Source: JAAGZL01 sp050288625 (GTDB lineage Bacteria; Pseudomonadota; Gammaproteobacteria; Chromatiales; Chromatiaceae). Taken from it: DNA of 64,000 nt. The first letter of the stretch is position 1. Each line of letters opens with the position of its first letter. Where the stretch lies: assembly GCA_050288625.1 (NCBI GenBank), contig JBNKEE010000034.1:1-64000 (forward strand), given 5' to 3'. A program made the position numbers and the translations under genes. Under the pieces are notes generated by a model. The model saw only the letters and a program-made list of their open reading frames with translations, was not told the DNA's origin and made no database searches. This document shows, in pieces, positions 47,643 to 56,851 of this stretch.

Positions 47643-48107
47643 CTAGCTGTCGAGTTTAATGGTTGGGGCAGTGACTTCTAGCACCTCCACCCTAAATATT
47701 ACTTCCATACCAGCTAAAGGATGGTTGAAATCCATCAGCACATCCTGTTCATGCACCTCCTGAACGATACCGGCCAACTCATTTCCATCCGGGGTGGTGA
47801 AGCCGATTATCAGTCCTGGTTCCAGCTCTATTTCTGGGCCGAAATTGGCGCGCGGCATCGGGTGTACTTTGGCCTCGTCTCTGGGTCCAAAGGCCTGTTC
47901 AGGCTGTAGCGTGAGAGATTGTTCATCTCCTGCAGATAAGCCATAAAGCGCCAGTTCTAATCCTTCTGAGATGCTACCGTCTCCGATGATGAAACTGGTC
48001 GGTTCATCTTCAAAGGTGGAAGCTGCCTCGGTGCCGTCCGGTAGGGTTATGGAGAAGTGCATCGTTACATGGCTGCCTGGGACGATATTGTTGCTTTGGT
48101 TATTCAA
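47643..48107 (-). CDS. fkpB: FKBP-type peptidyl-prolyl isomerase (FkpB/SlpA type)
   Basis: Small SlyD-like FKBP with the inserted flap domain. MHFSITLPDGTEAAST, the LGDASLSEG-like IGDGSISEGLE, the PEQAFGPRDEAKVHPMP region and VLMDFNHPLAGMEVIF are typical. The start is set at TTG 48107: AGGAAA lies six bases upstream and it gives a family-sized protein of 154 residues. The frame is open to 48203, inside the preceding cobalamin adenosyltransferase gene, without a ribosome site. Confidence 0.88.
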   Translation of the reverse strand: MNNQSNNIVPGSHVTMHFSITLPDGTEAASTFEDEPTSFIIGDGSISEGLELALYGLSAGDEQSLTLQPEQAFGPRDEAKVHPMPRANFGPEIELEPGLIIGFTTPDGNELAGIVQEVHEQDVLMDFNHPLAGMEVIFRVEVLEVTAPTIKLDS

Positions 48108-48138
48108 TTGACTATTTCCTATGCTGTAGTCTGTAGAG

Positions 48139-48687
48139 TTAACGGTTGCGCCAGATAATCTCTTCACCATCGTGTAGGCGGGATAGGGTGCGGGCCAGTA
48201 CAAACAGAAAGTCGGATAGACGGTTAAGGTACTGTAGGGAGCACAAATTGGACTGATCTCCTTCAGTCTGCTGCATGGTCAGAACACGACGTTCTGCCCG
48301 TCGGCATACTGCCCTGGCGTTATGGCAGTTAGCCGCTTCTGTTGTGCCTCCGGGTAAAATAAACTGCTTTAGGGATGGTAATTCCGTATCAATGCGGTCG
48401 ATTTCAAGTTCCAGTTTCGTTATTGCATCATGTTGCAATAACGTATTGTCAGGTGTGGCCAAGTTGGCTCCGATGGTAAACAGATCGTGCTGAATCTCCA
48501 GCAATATGGAATGGATGTCATGAGGTATATCTGTAGCTGCCAGGACCCCGATCAGGCTGTTTAACTCATCAACGGCGCCAATGGCTTCCATGCGGGCACT
48601 ATTTTTCTGTACACGCTGTCCATCGGCTAGTCCGGTGCTGCCATCGTCCCCTTTTCGGGTATAGATCTTGGAGTGTTTCTTTGACAT
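48139..48687 (-). CDS. Cob(I)alamin adenosyltransferase, PduO type
   Basis: Transfers adenosyl from ATP to cob(I)alamin to make coenzyme B12. The N-terminal KIYTRKGDDGSTGLADGQR and the ATP-site helix NCHNARAVCRRAERRVL are diagnostic. The start is set at ATG 48687 (MSKKHSKIYTRKGDDG). The frame runs upstream to 48804, overlapping rimO, and is rejected. 182 residues is normal. It lies upstream of fkpB and ispH on the same strand and is divergent from rimO with about 98 bases between starts. Confidence 0.93.
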   Translation of the reverse strand: MSKKHSKIYTRKGDDGSTGLADGQRVQKNSARMEAIGAVDELNSLIGVLAATDIPHDIHSILLEIQHDLFTIGANLATPDNTLLQHDAITKLELEIDRIDTELPSLKQFILPGGTTEAANCHNARAVCRRAERRVLTMQQTEGDQSNLCSLQYLNRLSDFLFVLARTLSRLHDGEEIIWRNR

Positions 48688-48785
48688 ATCAGTGACATTA
48701 TATATGTTTTGCATCAAATGGCTGAATTTCTTCCTAAAACCGTGCAAACTATGTCCTGGCTTTTCTGCGGTAATAGTAATTTGAG

Positions 48786-50117
48786 ATGAGCAGCACTTCA
48801 CCACGCGTAGGTTTCATAAGTCTCGGCTGTCCCAAGAATCTGGTTGATTCGGAGCGCATCCTTACCCAGATGCGGTCTGAGGGCTATCTGGTAACAGACT
48901 CCTATAAGGACGCAGATCTGGTAGTGGTGAACACCTGTGGATTTATTGATGCTGCGGTGGAGGAATCACTCTCTGCCATCGGTGAGGCCATAGATGAGAA
49001 TGGTCGGGTGATAGTTACCGGCTGTCTCGGTGCGCGAGATGAGCTGATACTCAACTCCCATCCTCAGGTGTTGGCGGTCAGCGGCGCCCATGCCTATGAA
49101 GATGTAATGGCGGCCGTTCACGCAGAGCTAGCCCCACCTCAGCATCCGTATTCTGACTCAATCCCATCCCAGGGCATAAAATTGACTCCTCGCCACTATG
49201 CCTATCTGAAGATTGCCGAAGGGTGCAATCATAGTTGTAGTTTCTGCATCATCCCTCAGCTCAGGGGTGATCTGGTGAGTAGGCCCATAGATGATGTGAT
49301 GCGAGAGGCGGAGAATCTGGTCAATTCCGGCGTGCGAGAGCTGTTGGTAGTGGCTCAGGATACCAGCGCCTACGGGTTGGATATCAAGTACAGACCGGGA
49401 TTCTGGGGAGGACGTCCCTTGCGGAGCAATCTGATTGATCTCGCCTCTGCTCTGGGCGACTTGGGGGTCTGGGTGCGAATGCACTATATATATCCGTACC
49501 CCAGTGTTGATGAGCTGATCCCGTTGATGGCCACTGGCAAGATACTGCCCTATCTGGACATTCCACTACAGCATGGGAGTGAGAGGGTATTACGGGCTAT
49601 GCAGCGCCCGGCAGCAAGCGAGAAGGTGTTGGATAGGATACGGGGCTGGCGCGACATCTGCCCTGACATCACCTTGCGCAGTACCTTTATTGTTGGGTTC
49701 CCGGGCGAGACCGAAGAGGAATTTCAGGAGTTGCTAGATTTTCTGACCGAGGCTAGGTTAGATCGTGTTGGGGCATTCACCTATTCACCAGTAGACGGGG
49801 CTAGCGCCAACAACCTGCCGGACCAGATAGCAGAAGAGGTTAAGCAGGAACGTCTGCACAGGTTTATGCAGGTACAGGAAGAGATCAGCTGTAACCGTCT
49901 GTGCGCAAAGGTAGGCAGTGAGATGCTGGTGTTGGTGGACGAGGTGCATGCAGATCGAGTGGTTGCCAGAAGCTCTGCCGATGCGCCGGAAATCGATGGT
50001 ACGGTGATCATTGATGGTGGTTGGGAAATAGATCCGGGGGATTTTATCTTGGTCAGGATCACTGGATCGGCAGAACATGATCTGTTCGGTCAGCCCGTAG
50101 ATGTTGAGGAGGCATAA
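48786..50117 (+). CDS. rimO: Ribosomal protein S12 methylthiotransferase
   Basis: Radical SAM enzyme that adds a methylthio group to the conserved Asp of S12. The N-terminal UPF0004 domain has the three auxiliary-cluster cysteines (SLGCPKNLVDSE, VNTCGFI, VTGCLG), and the radical SAM motif is CNHSCSFC (CxxxCxxC). A C-terminal TRAM domain ends in DLFGQPVDVEEA. 443 residues is normal, and NLVDSE places it with RimO rather than MiaB. Its TAATG end overlaps the next gene by one base. Confidence 0.95.
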   Translation: MSSTSPRVGFISLGCPKNLVDSERILTQMRSEGYLVTDSYKDADLVVVNTCGFIDAAVEESLSAIGEAIDENGRVIVTGCLGARDELILNSHPQVLAVSGAHAYEDVMAAVHAELAPPQHPYSDSIPSQGIKLTPRHYAYLKIAEGCNHSCSFCIIPQLRGDLVSRPIDDVMREAENLVNSGVRELLVVAQDTSAYGLDIKYRPGFWGGRPLRSNLIDLASALGDLGVWVRMHYIYPYPSVDELIPLMATGKILPYLDIPLQHGSERVLRAMQRPAASEKVLDRIRGWRDICPDITLRSTFIVGFPGETEEEFQELLDFLTEARLDRVGAFTYSPVDGASANNLPDQIAEEVKQERLHRFMQVQEEISCNRLCAKVGSEMLVLVDEVHADRVVARSSADAPEIDGTVIIDGGWEIDPGDFILVRITGSAEHDLFGQPVDVEEA

Positions 50118-51052
50118 TGCCGTCTATCCATGTGGTCGCAGCCGTGATCTACGACAACCAAGGGCGCATACTCCTGACCAAGCGAGGAAAGGATACACAC
50201 CAAGGCGGCATGTGGGAGTTCCCTGGAGGAAAGCTGGAGGTCGGTGAAGCGGTAGGACATGGATTGTGGCGAGAACTCAATGAAGAGTTGGGGATTGATC
50301 TACTAGGGCATCGTTCTCTGATGCAGAATCTGCATCACTACCCAGATAAATCTGTATTACTGGATGTGCATATTGCTACGGATTACCTTGGTACTCCGCA
50401 AGGGTTGGAGGGACAACCTCTGCAATGGGTGGAACCTTGGCAGTTGTCTGAATATAGAATGCCTGCGGCCGACCTGCCTGTGATTACAGCTATAGATTTG
50501 CCTGATCGCTACCTAATAACAGGGTCGGATCCAGGCAGGCAGGAACAATTTCTGGATAGATTGCAGCAGGCACTTGACATCGGTATACGCTTGGTACAGC
50601 TGCGAGTCGATATGCCGGAAGCTGAACTGCTGGAACTTGGTAGGAGGGCGGTTACGCTCTGCCATGAGAAAGATGCTCGCCTGCTGCTGAATGGTCCTCC
50701 GGAACTGGTTCAGGAGATGGGAGCAGACGGGTTACATCTAAACAGTCGGCGATTGAATAGATTAAATTCTCGTCCACTGCCGCAGGATATGTTGGTAGCA
50801 GCATCCTGCCACTCGACAGCAGAGTTATCTCATGCTGCCGGAATAGGGCTGGATTTTGCCGTTCTTTCTCCGGTGATGGAGACTAGTAGCCACCCTGAGT
50901 CAGTACCTATAGGATGGGAAGGTTTTTCCGATATGGTGTATGAAGCCAATATCCCGGTCTACGCACTGGGCGGCATGCGTGAATCTGATCTTGAAGTTGC
51001 TTGGGGTAATGGCGCCCAGGGGATAGCCGGTATTAGTTGCTTCTGGTCATAG
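50117..51052 (+). CDS. Nudix (MutT-like) hydrolase fused to ThiE-like domain
   Basis: 311 residues in two parts. Residues 1-130 are a MutT-type domain with a complete Nudix box (GGKLEVGEAVGHGLWRELNEELGI), expected to hydrolyse oxidised nucleotides such as 8-oxo-dGTP. Residues 135-311 resemble thiamine phosphate synthase (RYLITGSDPGR, IGIRLVQLRVD, DGLHLNSRRL, ALGGM). However, the ThiE pyrophosphate motif is altered (LLLNGPP where ThiE has an INDR-like motif), so this half may not make thiamine phosphate. Such fusions are known in gammaproteobacteria near argJ and yacG. Translation is coupled to rimO by TAATG. Confidence 0.9.
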   Translation: MPSIHVVAAVIYDNQGRILLTKRGKDTHQGGMWEFPGGKLEVGEAVGHGLWRELNEELGIDLLGHRSLMQNLHHYPDKSVLLDVHIATDYLGTPQGLEGQPLQWVEPWQLSEYRMPAADLPVITAIDLPDRYLITGSDPGRQEQFLDRLQQALDIGIRLVQLRVDMPEAELLELGRRAVTLCHEKDARLLLNGPPELVQEMGADGLHLNSRRLNRLNSRPLPQDMLVAASCHSTAELSHAAGIGLDFAVLSPVMETSSHPESVPIGWEGFSDMVYEANIPVYALGGMRESDLEVAWGNGAQGIAGISCFWS

Positions 51053-51054
51053 AC

Positions 51055-51231
51055 TTATATGTCCATGTTTGGCGTACCCTTATCAGGTATGCGGCGGTTT
51101 TCGTCTAACCAGTCACCTAGATCAATCAACTTGCAACGTTCGCTGCAGAAAGGTCTCCAGATGGACTCTTGTGCCAATTGCACTGGTTTGCCACAGGTCG
51201 GGCATTTTGTGGTTTTCTTCTGATTCATCAT
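51055..51231 (-). CDS. yacG: DNA gyrase inhibitor YacG
   Basis: 58-residue zinc protein. The translated frame has KCPTCGKPV and FCSERCKLIDLGDWL, giving the four zinc cysteines (C-x2-C and C-x3-C) of YacG, which binds GyrB and inhibits gyrase. The ATG abuts the zapD stop directly (TAA then ATGATG), so the two are coupled. It ends the pilB-pilC-pilD-coaE-zapD-yacG block and is convergent with the Nudix gene. Confidence 0.93.
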   Translation of the reverse strand: MMNQKKTTKCPTCGKPVQLAQESIWRPFCSERCKLIDLGDWLDENRRIPDKGTPNMDI

Positions 51232-52011
51232 TTAAATTGTGCAACAGGTAAGTTGAAATCTGATGTTTTGGCTGATCTGGGTTGTTCTGTTTTGCGTGTC
51301 TACTTTAAGGAAACGCACGGTGAATCTGTGGCGGCTGCCGCTAACCTTGGGGAGAATACGGCTCTCTATCGGTAAGCTGATGCGAATCAACCTAGCTGGT
51401 GTTTTGCTGTTCAGGGACATCTGGAACATACCATACTCGGCGCATTCATCTGTTGGGTTTGAACTATCTCGCATTATAGACAGGAGGAGCATAACCGCCT
51501 TTCTGATCGGGTCTACGGCGTCAAGCCACTGTTGGAGATGAGATATGCGGGTTGATGCAGGTTGCTCTAACCAATGATGGTATAGCGGTAGGTCGAAAGA
51601 ACACTTCCCTCCTGGTATGCCGCTGCGATTGAGAATAGATTGGATGAATTCATTATTACGCAGTTCTCGACCGATCTGCCCTATGTTTCTTTGTATCTCC
51701 AGGCTGTATTCGTCGATCTGTTTTAGTGTTTTATCCAGAAGCTCTAGGTCAACATCAGGGCTGTCATCCAGGCCTTGAAAATACAGCTTGTAGCGTCCTA
51801 GTTCTTTAAGGAGTTCACTCTTTATATCGGTGCGAGACAGTAGGATGTTGTGCATATCAACTATGCCATCAACAGCAGCACGGCTGTTCCAACTGTTTTC
51901 CTGTTGAGAGTGATATAAAGTCGTGTTGAACAGATGCTCGAACCTCAAAAGCGTTCTCGTGCGCTCGCTTAGTGGGTGCTCGAATATGATCTGTCCGTTT
52001 GTAGTTTCCAT
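51232..52011 (-). CDS. zapD: Cell division protein ZapD
   Basis: 259-residue cytoplasmic protein that bundles FtsZ filaments by binding the FtsZ C-terminal tail. The N-terminal IIFEHPLSERTRTLLRFEHL and SWNSRAAVDGIVDMHNIL are conserved family segments, as is GGKCSFDLPLYHHWL. Its place between coaE and yacG is standard. An FtsZ with a canonical tail is encoded in the same window. Confidence 0.94.
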   Translation of the reverse strand: METTNGQIIFEHPLSERTRTLLRFEHLFNTTLYHSQQENSWNSRAAVDGIVDMHNILLSRTDIKSELLKELGRYKLYFQGLDDSPDVDLELLDKTLKQIDEYSLEIQRNIGQIGRELRNNEFIQSILNRSGIPGGKCSFDLPLYHHWLEQPASTRISHLQQWLDAVDPIRKAVMLLLSIMRDSSNPTDECAEYGMFQMSLNSKTPARLIRISLPIESRILPKVSGSRHRFTVRFLKVDTQNRTTQISQNIRFQLTCCTI

Positions 52012-52108
52012 TACTGTTATTCCTGTAGGCGATAACTAAGGATAGCAGACCTTCGTCTTTAAACTCAAAGTACGGGTTTCCATTCCATACAATATTGAGA
52101 GACTGTTC

Positions 52109-52708
52109 TTATGTTTTTTGAGCCAGTGAAAGGTAGCTGTTATGCAGAGATTCCACCCTCTGTTTTATCTCCTCAAGCGGTTGGTCATTGTCGAGAATAT
52201 CGTCAGCGACACTCAGACGTTGGTTGCGACTACATTGGGACGCAAGGATGGCCCTTGCCTTATCTGGCGAGATACCGTCTCTATTGCATATACGTTCAAT
52301 CTGCGTATGTTCTGGACAGTCTACTACCAGTATGCGGTCAACTGATGAGGTAAGTCCCGCTTCAATCAGAAGTGGGATTGATAATATGGCGTAGGGTGTG
52401 GAGAGTTCCTCAAGATACTCATTTGAACGCTTACGAATCAGAGGATGCAGGATCTGTTCGAGATCTTTGCGGGCGTCAGTGTTACCGAAGACGATATTGC
52501 GTAGTCGTTGACGATTGAGAGTGCAATCAGGATTTAGTACGTCATCCCCGAAGCGCGTAATGACCTGTTCTAATCCGGGTTCGCCAGGTTCAACAACCTC
52601 CCTTGCTATTGTGTCAGAATCTATAATAGGTACGCCAAGTGATGAAAACATGTCGCTGACGGTACTTTTTCCGCTGCCTATACCTCCAGTTAGCCCGATC
52701 CTTAACAT
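52109..52708 (-). CDS. coaE: Dephospho-CoA kinase
   Basis: Last step of coenzyme A synthesis. The P-loop GLTGGIGSGKSTVSDMF is at the N-terminus, followed by DSDTIAREVV, the LIEAGLTSSVDRILVVDCPEHTQIERICNRD segment and the NQRLSVADDILDN lid region. 199 residues is normal. It directly abuts pilD (no gap), as in many gammaproteobacteria. Confidence 0.96.
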   Translation of the reverse strand: MLRIGLTGGIGSGKSTVSDMFSSLGVPIIDSDTIAREVVEPGEPGLEQVITRFGDDVLNPDCTLNRQRLRNIVFGNTDARKDLEQILHPLIRKRSNEYLEELSTPYAILSIPLLIEAGLTSSVDRILVVDCPEHTQIERICNRDGISPDKARAILASQCSRNQRLSVADDILDNDQPLEEIKQRVESLHNSYLSLAQKT

Positions 52709-53584
52709 CTATCCCAGTCCGGCAAATCTTAGATATGCCTGATTGATCTCTTCTCCCCAGAGCAGACTGATCCACCCAGCTGCAGCCAGATATGGTCCAA
52801 AAGGTATAGGGATGGTGCGGTCACGCCCGAGGATTATTACCAGACTCACGCCTACGATTGCACCCACCAGGGAAGAGAGCAGGACGATCTGCAACAAGTA
52901 TTGCCAACCAAGCCATGCACCGAACAGGGCGAGTAGTTTGAAATCACCATAGCCCATCCCCTCTTTTCCCGTTATTAGTTTAAATAACCAGAAGATGCTC
53001 CAAAGCGATAGGTATCCTGCTGTAGCCCCGATCATTGCAGATGGAAGGTCGGCAAATATCCCGTTCAGATTCATCAGTAGGCCCAGCCAGAGAAAGGGAA
53101 TGACTATATTGTCTGGAAGGAGTTTGTGGTCATAATCTATCATGCTAAGTGCGATCAGGGCCCAGGTCAGAAGCAGGCCTCCTACTGTCTGCCACCCGAA
53201 GCCAAAGTGCCAGGCTACAACAATAGAAAGCAGGGCAGTGGTAAGTTCCACTATTGGATAGCGAATAGAGATCTTCTCTCCGCATTCCGAGCATTTACCC
53301 CTCAAGAACATATAGCTAATTATTGGGATGTTTTCGAAAAAGGTTATTTCATGACCGCAGTGCTGGCAATGGGAGCCAGGTAGAACAAGGTTGAATCTTG
53401 TAGTTTCGCTTTCTATCTGTTCTGTTCCTGCCAGCTCATGGCATTGCTGCTTCCACTCTCTTTCCAGCATCACTGGCAGTCTGTAGATAACAACATTTAG
53501 AAAACTACCGACGGCAAGACTGCAAATACCTATTGTAAAAAGAAACTGAGCCGGGTGTTGTTGTAGTTGTTCAATGAACAGCAT
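52709..53584 (-). CDS. pilD: Prepilin peptidase/N-methyltransferase PilD
   Basis: Inner-membrane aspartic protease that cuts prepilin leaders after Gly and methylates the new N-terminus. The cytoplasmic CxxC pair (HCQHCGHE and KCSECGEK) and the catalytic Asp in GYGDFKLLALFGAW (GxGD type) are visible, together with the first Asp in SMIDYDHKLLPD. 291 residues is normal. Its substrates include the minor pilins at 39-46.7 kb. Confidence 0.96.
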   Translation of the reverse strand: MLFIEQLQQHPAQFLFTIGICSLAVGSFLNVVIYRLPVMLEREWKQQCHELAGTEQIESETTRFNLVLPGSHCQHCGHEITFFENIPIISYMFLRGKCSECGEKISIRYPIVELTTALLSIVVAWHFGFGWQTVGGLLLTWALIALSMIDYDHKLLPDNIVIPFLWLGLLMNLNGIFADLPSAMIGATAGYLSLWSIFWLFKLITGKEGMGYGDFKLLALFGAWLGWQYLLQIVLLSSLVGAIVGVSLVIILGRDRTIPIPFGPYLAAAGWISLLWGEEINQAYLRFAGLG

Positions 53585-53611
53585 GTTTGAGTTTATTAGG
53601 TGGTGAAATGA

Positions 53612-54841
53612 TCAGAATGCTTCTCCCATGTGGAAGATGGGTAGATACATAGCCACAATAAGACCGCCGACTAGCGTACCCAGGACAACCATGATAATAG
53701 GTTCTAGCAGACTGCTTAGGGCGTCTACCATGTTGTCCACTTCCTCTTCATAGAAGTCAGCCACCTTGGATAACATATCTTCCAACGATCCAGATTCCTC
53801 GCCAATGGCTACCATCTGGATAACCATGTGTGGGAAAAGGTTCTGTTGTTTCATGGTTAGTTGCAGGGACTGTCCAGTGGCCACATCTTCACGCATGCGC
53901 AGTACCGCGTCTGAGTAGACAATGTTACCAGTTGCTCCAGCTACGGACTCCAGTGCCTCAACCATAGGTACACCTGCGGCAAACATGGTGGATGTAGTGC
54001 GGGCAAATCTGGCGATAGAGGATTTGTTAACGATGACTCCAATGATTGGCACCTTGAGCAAGAGCCTGTCGACCCAAAGGCGGAAAGGGCGAGAACGTTT
54101 CCAGACAAAGGCAAATAGATATATAGCAGCAATTACTGCTCCAAAGGCCAGAAACCACCAGTCTTGAAGCCATCGGGATATTGATACCACAAATTTGGTA
54201 AATGCAGGTAGGTCAGATCCAAAACTGGCAAACAGGCTTTCAAACTGCGGAACCACAAACATCATAATCAAGGTGGTAACCAGAACCGCAACTACGATAA
54301 CTGCAGCAGGATAGAACATGGCCTTTTTTATCTTGCCTTTTATGGATTCTATTTTTTCCTTATAGGTGGCTATCTTGTCCAAGAGGTCCTCAAGGACGCC
54401 AGCCGCTTCACCAGCCCGAACCAGATTACAAAACAAGTCATCGAAATGGAGCGGGTGTTTTGATAGTGCTGCTGCCAGGGCTGTACCACCCTCTACATCT
54501 GCCTTTATTGACAAAATCAGGTCTTGCATGGAAGCGTTTTCGTTACCACGCCCAACGATATCAAAGGCTTGTACCATGGGGACACCTGCGGTCATCATGG
54601 TGGCTAACTGGCGCGCGAATACTGCAATATCCGCAGAGGTTATCTTTGGTTTTCTTGCAGAGAGTATAGAGGTTGGTTTCTTTTTTATCTTTAGCGGAAT
54701 TATGCCCTGTTTACGTAGATCCGCCCTGACCAGAGTTACCGAGGCCGCTCGAGTCTCACCTTTAAGGCGCTTACCCTTTTTGTCAGTTCCTTCCCAAGTA
54801 TATACAAGGGCTTTTTCTACTTGTTTTGCTTTTTTTGCCAT
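53612..54841 (-). CDS. pilC: Type IV pilus inner-membrane platform protein PilC
   Basis: 409-residue polytopic protein with two T2SF domains, each starting FARQLATMMTAGVPMVQAFD and FARTTSTMFAAGVPMVEALE. Three transmembrane segments are seen near 175, 225 and 380. It couples the PilB motor to pilin insertion. It is four bases after the pilB stop and 28 bases before pilD. Confidence 0.96.
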   Translation of the reverse strand: MAKKAKQVEKALVYTWEGTDKKGKRLKGETRAASVTLVRADLRKQGIIPLKIKKKPTSILSARKPKITSADIAVFARQLATMMTAGVPMVQAFDIVGRGNENASMQDLILSIKADVEGGTALAAALSKHPLHFDDLFCNLVRAGEAAGVLEDLLDKIATYKEKIESIKGKIKKAMFYPAAVIVVAVLVTTLIMMFVVPQFESLFASFGSDLPAFTKFVVSISRWLQDWWFLAFGAVIAAIYLFAFVWKRSRPFRLWVDRLLLKVPIIGVIVNKSSIARFARTTSTMFAAGVPMVEALESVAGATGNIVYSDAVLRMREDVATGQSLQLTMKQQNLFPHMVIQMVAIGEESGSLEDMLSKVADFYEEEVDNMVDALSSLLEPIIMVVLGTLVGGLIVAMYLPIFHMGEAF

Positions 54842-54845
54842 TCAA

Positions 54846-56561
54846 TTAATCCTTGGTTACCCGGTTTATTTCCTCAAGACTGGTTATTCCTTCCTTGACC
54901 TTATTTAGTCCAGATATTCTGAGATTCTGTACTCCCTCTTTACTGGCTTGTTCCGCCAACTGCAGTGAGGTGCCGTTTGCCATAATAATCTTTCCCATCT
55001 CTTCAGAGATAGGCATGACCTCAAATATACCAATTCTTCCCTTATAGCCATGAGTGCACCGTTCACACCCTGTCTCTGATGCCTTATATATCTTAAGTTT
55101 TGAGACTGATTGCTTGTCAAAACCCTCGGTTATCAGGGCCTCTTTTGATAGTTCGTCTTGTACTTTGCAGTGTTCGCAAAGCTTTCTGGCAAGACGCTGA
55201 GCCATGATAAGCAGCACAGAAGAGGCAATGTTATATGGCGGTATGCCCATGTTGGCTAGTCGGCTGAGGGTTTGAGGGGCATCGTTAGTATGGAGCGTTG
55301 ATAAAACTAAATGGCCGGTCTGGGCTGCCTTCACCGCGATCTCAGCGGTTTCAAGGTCACGTATCTCACCAACCATCACGATGTCCGGGTCCTGACGTAG
55401 GAAGGCACGTAGGGCTTCAGCAAATGTTAGTCCGGTCTTTACATTGGTGTTGACCTGATTGATGCCGCGAACCTGAATTTCAACCGGATCTTCTACGGTG
55501 GAAATGTTTACTTCTGGTTCGTTCAGTATATTTAAACCTGTATAGAGGGTAACAGTCTTACCACTTCCGGTTGGTCCAGTTACCAGTATCATGCCGTACG
55601 GTTTACCTAAGGCGCTCTCAAACAATCTCTGCTGCTCAGGTTCAAACCCCAAGGATTCAATACCTATCTGTGCTGAGGTAGGGTCAAGTATACGCAGCAC
55701 GACTTTCTCGCCATACAGAGTAGGGCAGGTATTGACACGAAAATCGATAGAGCGATTCTTGGATAACATCATCTTAATGCGCCCATCCTGGGGTATTCTT
55801 CGCTCAGCAATATTCATGCGTGACATAACCTTGAGTCGTGCGATGAGTCTAGGTGCAATGTTGATTGGTGGGGCTGCCACCTCGTTTAGCATGCCATCCT
55901 GGCGAAAACGTACACGGAAGTTTTTTTCGTATGGCTCGAAGTGTATATCTGATGCGCCGGTTTTTATTGCGTCTAACAGTATCTTGTTCACGAAACGCAC
56001 CACTGGTGCATCATCAATGTCCAGCTCACCCTCAGAAGGGGCGTCATCGTCAGTTACATTGATGTCTAGGTTGTCCAGATCTGCATCCATCAGTTCTTCC
56101 ATGGATGTTTCTGCCGCGTCCAGTGCTACATCGATGAAATTGGTGAGTTTGTCTTCCTCTACCACTATGGCTTCAGTTGTCAGACCTGTGTGGAACTTTA
56201 TCTCATCAAGCCCGGAAATATTGGTTGGATCAGATACGCCTAGAAACAGACGGTTGCCGCGACGGAATAGTGGAATTGCGTGGTGCGTGCGGATCAGCTT
56301 CTCATCAACCAGAGTAATTGGTGCCTGCTCAAGGTCAAGCACACCGATATCGAAGAGCGGGACGCCAAACTCTTGAGATGCCGCATAAGCGATCTGTTTG
56401 CTGTCCAGTATATTGTGTTCAACAAGGTATGTTACAAACAGGGTGCGTTGGCTCATTGCCTGGCCATAAGCGCGCTCCGCCACCTCTGCAGTCAATAGGT
56501 TGTCACTGATCAGGCGATGCGCTAAGCCACTGATTTTTATTGTCTGTTTTGCCTTAGCCAT
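54846..56561 (-). CDS. pilB: Type IV pilus assembly ATPase PilB
   Basis: 571-residue GspE-family ATPase that powers pilus extension. An N-terminal GspE domain is followed by Walker A VTGPTGSGKTVTLYTG, the Asp box, Walker B IVMVGEIRDLETAEIA, the His box GHLVLSTLHTNDA and the zinc-finger cysteines CEHCKVQ and CERCTHG. First gene of the minus-strand pilBCD-coaE-zapD-yacG set. The retraction ATPases PilT/PilU are not in the window. Confidence 0.97.
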   Translation of the reverse strand: MAKAKQTIKISGLAHRLISDNLLTAEVAERAYGQAMSQRTLFVTYLVEHNILDSKQIAYAASQEFGVPLFDIGVLDLEQAPITLVDEKLIRTHHAIPLFRRGNRLFLGVSDPTNISGLDEIKFHTGLTTEAIVVEEDKLTNFIDVALDAAETSMEELMDADLDNLDINVTDDDAPSEGELDIDDAPVVRFVNKILLDAIKTGASDIHFEPYEKNFRVRFRQDGMLNEVAAPPINIAPRLIARLKVMSRMNIAERRIPQDGRIKMMLSKNRSIDFRVNTCPTLYGEKVVLRILDPTSAQIGIESLGFEPEQQRLFESALGKPYGMILVTGPTGSGKTVTLYTGLNILNEPEVNISTVEDPVEIQVRGINQVNTNVKTGLTFAEALRAFLRQDPDIVMVGEIRDLETAEIAVKAAQTGHLVLSTLHTNDAPQTLSRLANMGIPPYNIASSVLLIMAQRLARKLCEHCKVQDELSKEALITEGFDKQSVSKLKIYKASETGCERCTHGYKGRIGIFEVMPISEEMGKIIMANGTSLQLAEQASKEGVQNLRISGLNKVKEGITSLEEINRVTKD

Positions 56562-56851
56562 ATGTATTAATTATGCATATTTTGATATTTGTCTATAGTA
56601 AAATAGTAGAGAATGGGTTAACTCATTCAATCGGCTCAAGTTTTCGCGGCAGTGTTTCCTATTTAGAACTAGTTTAATATCTTTAGGTATAATCCAAATA
56701 ATATGCTGATTATAGCTTAACCTATGCAATTATTTGTGAAATGTTACAATAACTTAGAATAAATGTTTGCGCAATTGGGTGAGATAGGTATTTACACACC
56801 ACATTACAGGAAGTAATCCTTGGTAATGTATTAATTTTAGGGTGATAGTAG
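56562..56851. other. AT-rich divergent intergenic region (pilB / rmlA)
   Basis: 290 bases without a gene. It must carry promoters for pilB (minus) and rmlA (plus). A TATAAT occurs at 56688-56693 on the plus strand without a good -35, and an inverted repeat ATTAC-AGGAA-GTAAT lies at 56813-56827, close to the rmlA start. No element was firm enough to list separately. It marks the change from housekeeping to accessory DNA. Confidence 0.45.
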
